Assembly (NCBI RefSeq): GCF_023065955.2
Contig: NW_026622808.1
Coordinates: 45,272,475 to 45,336,474 of the forward strand
DNA length: 64,000 nt
From: Ursus arctos
Taxonomy: Eukaryota; Chordata; Mammalia; Carnivora; Ursidae
Reading direction: 5' to 3'
The notes under the pieces were generated by a model. That model was not told where the DNA came from. It made no database searches and was given only the letters and a program-made list of their open reading frames with translations. This document shows, piece after piece, positions 63,139-64,000 of this stretch (the first letter of the stretch is position 1; each line of letters opens with the position of its first letter). The position numbers were made by a program, and so were the translations under genes.

Positions 63139-64000
63139 CTGCACAGACACAGAGGGTGCCATGGAGGACGTCGCCCTTGCTCGGTGGGATTTCTGAAGCC
63201 CATGCCCTAGAGTTTTCTTGTTAAACGTGCTCCCACTCAGCTTCGTGGTGCCAGCCAGCACTGGCCGCCAGCGGGCTCGGGCTGGCGAACGTGAGTCTCT
63301 ACCCCAGCAGAAAGAGCTTAGTAAAGGCACCGAAGTCCAGAGCCCAAGTCAGGAGCGGGCTCAAGGTCGTCTAACTGTCCGTCGGCCTTACTGCCTGCTC
63401 TACTGCCCCACTGAGATCCTCATCGTGTGGGGGGCTCTCGTGCTAGTCAAGATCTGGGACTTTTTCCTACTTAAAGAACCATGTGGATCTTCAACTGGAT
63501 CGTGGGGCCCTGAGACGTTCGCCTCCCTGTGTTCATCCACCATCCTTGACACCAAAGGATGGCTCCAGGCCAGCGAGTCAGAACCGCGGTCAGAGGGCTC
63601 CCAGCTTCTGCTCTCCCACCTCATTTTGGGACAATGGGGAACCAAAGGCTCGAGGCAAAGGAGCCGGTCCAGAGGTACATGCCCTGCTTCGCAGAAGTCC
63701 TTGCATGTTTATCTATGTGAAGGAGGGAAAGGGCGGCCCCCTGGGCTTCGGCTAATCCATCCACTTGCATAAGATACTTGCCTTCTTGTTAAACATAAAA
63801 ACCCACAGAATTAAGGGAGGGACATTACAGACACTCAAATCCAGCATTTCCTGGTCTTTCCCCCTATTAACACATACCGCGGGAATTCGGCCATAGTCTT
63901 GAACTATTTTGAATACTGTTTTTTAAAATGGTCTCACTTTTTAAAACTTCAATACATCTACTTAAAAAGCAAGTATATTATGACTATAAATTAAAAGTTA
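63139..64000 (-). other. PRICKLE2: PRICKLE2 intron 3, 3' end only
   Basis: Sequence upstream of the exon 4 acceptor (tctgtgtctgtgcag). No repeat, exon or RNA gene was recognised in these 860 bases. The PET-coding exon that should precede it is not in the window. Confidence 0.8.

Overview
This is mammalian nuclear DNA from a carnivore. The evidence is at least fourteen CanSINE (tRNA-Lys-derived SINE) copies with the diagnostic 'gcctgggtggctcagt...ggttaagcgtctgcc' head, many nested in old L1, L2, MIR and hAT/Tigger repeats. I see no copy of the young dog-type SINE, and one SINE (52157-52352) and one short L1 tail (54011-54090) look like versions I associate with arctoid carnivores (bears, seals, mustelids). 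The species is not determined.

The only protein-coding gene I can support is the 3' part of PRICKLE2 (prickle planar cell polarity protein 2), on the minus strand. Five coding exons read in transcript order: 63001-63138, 60137-60340, 56862-57048, 50586-51458 and 15318-16192. All have AG/GT borders and compatible phases. Together they encode 758 residues: the end of the PET domain, three LIM domains, the long disordered C-terminal region and a C-terminal CIIS prenylation box. The exons for the first ~86 residues, the promoter and the 5'UTR lie beyond position 64000. A long 3'UTR of about 5.2 kb runs from 15317 down to tandem polyadenylation signals at 10159-10164 and 10148-10153.

Layout: 1-10130 is intergenic DNA downstream of the gene. 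10130-15317 is the 3'UTR, in which I recognise no transposon. 15318-16192 is the last coding exon. 16193-50585 is a 34.4 kb intron full of old repeats. 50586-51458 is the large penultimate exon. 51459-56861, 57049-60136 and 60341-63000 are shorter introns between the LIM-coding exons. 63139-64000 is the start of the next intron upstream.

I do not see an undescribed biological system here. The less routine observations are two adjacent perfect 12-bp hairpins with 3-nt loops at 18107-18172, a three-level nested insertion (MER20 / L1 / SINE) at 8828-10006, a complete MER2-type Tigger element with TA target sites at 31749-32085, and an unexplained 294-codon ORF at 549-1433 that is probably chance. 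Repeat family names come from recognition by eye, not from a library search.
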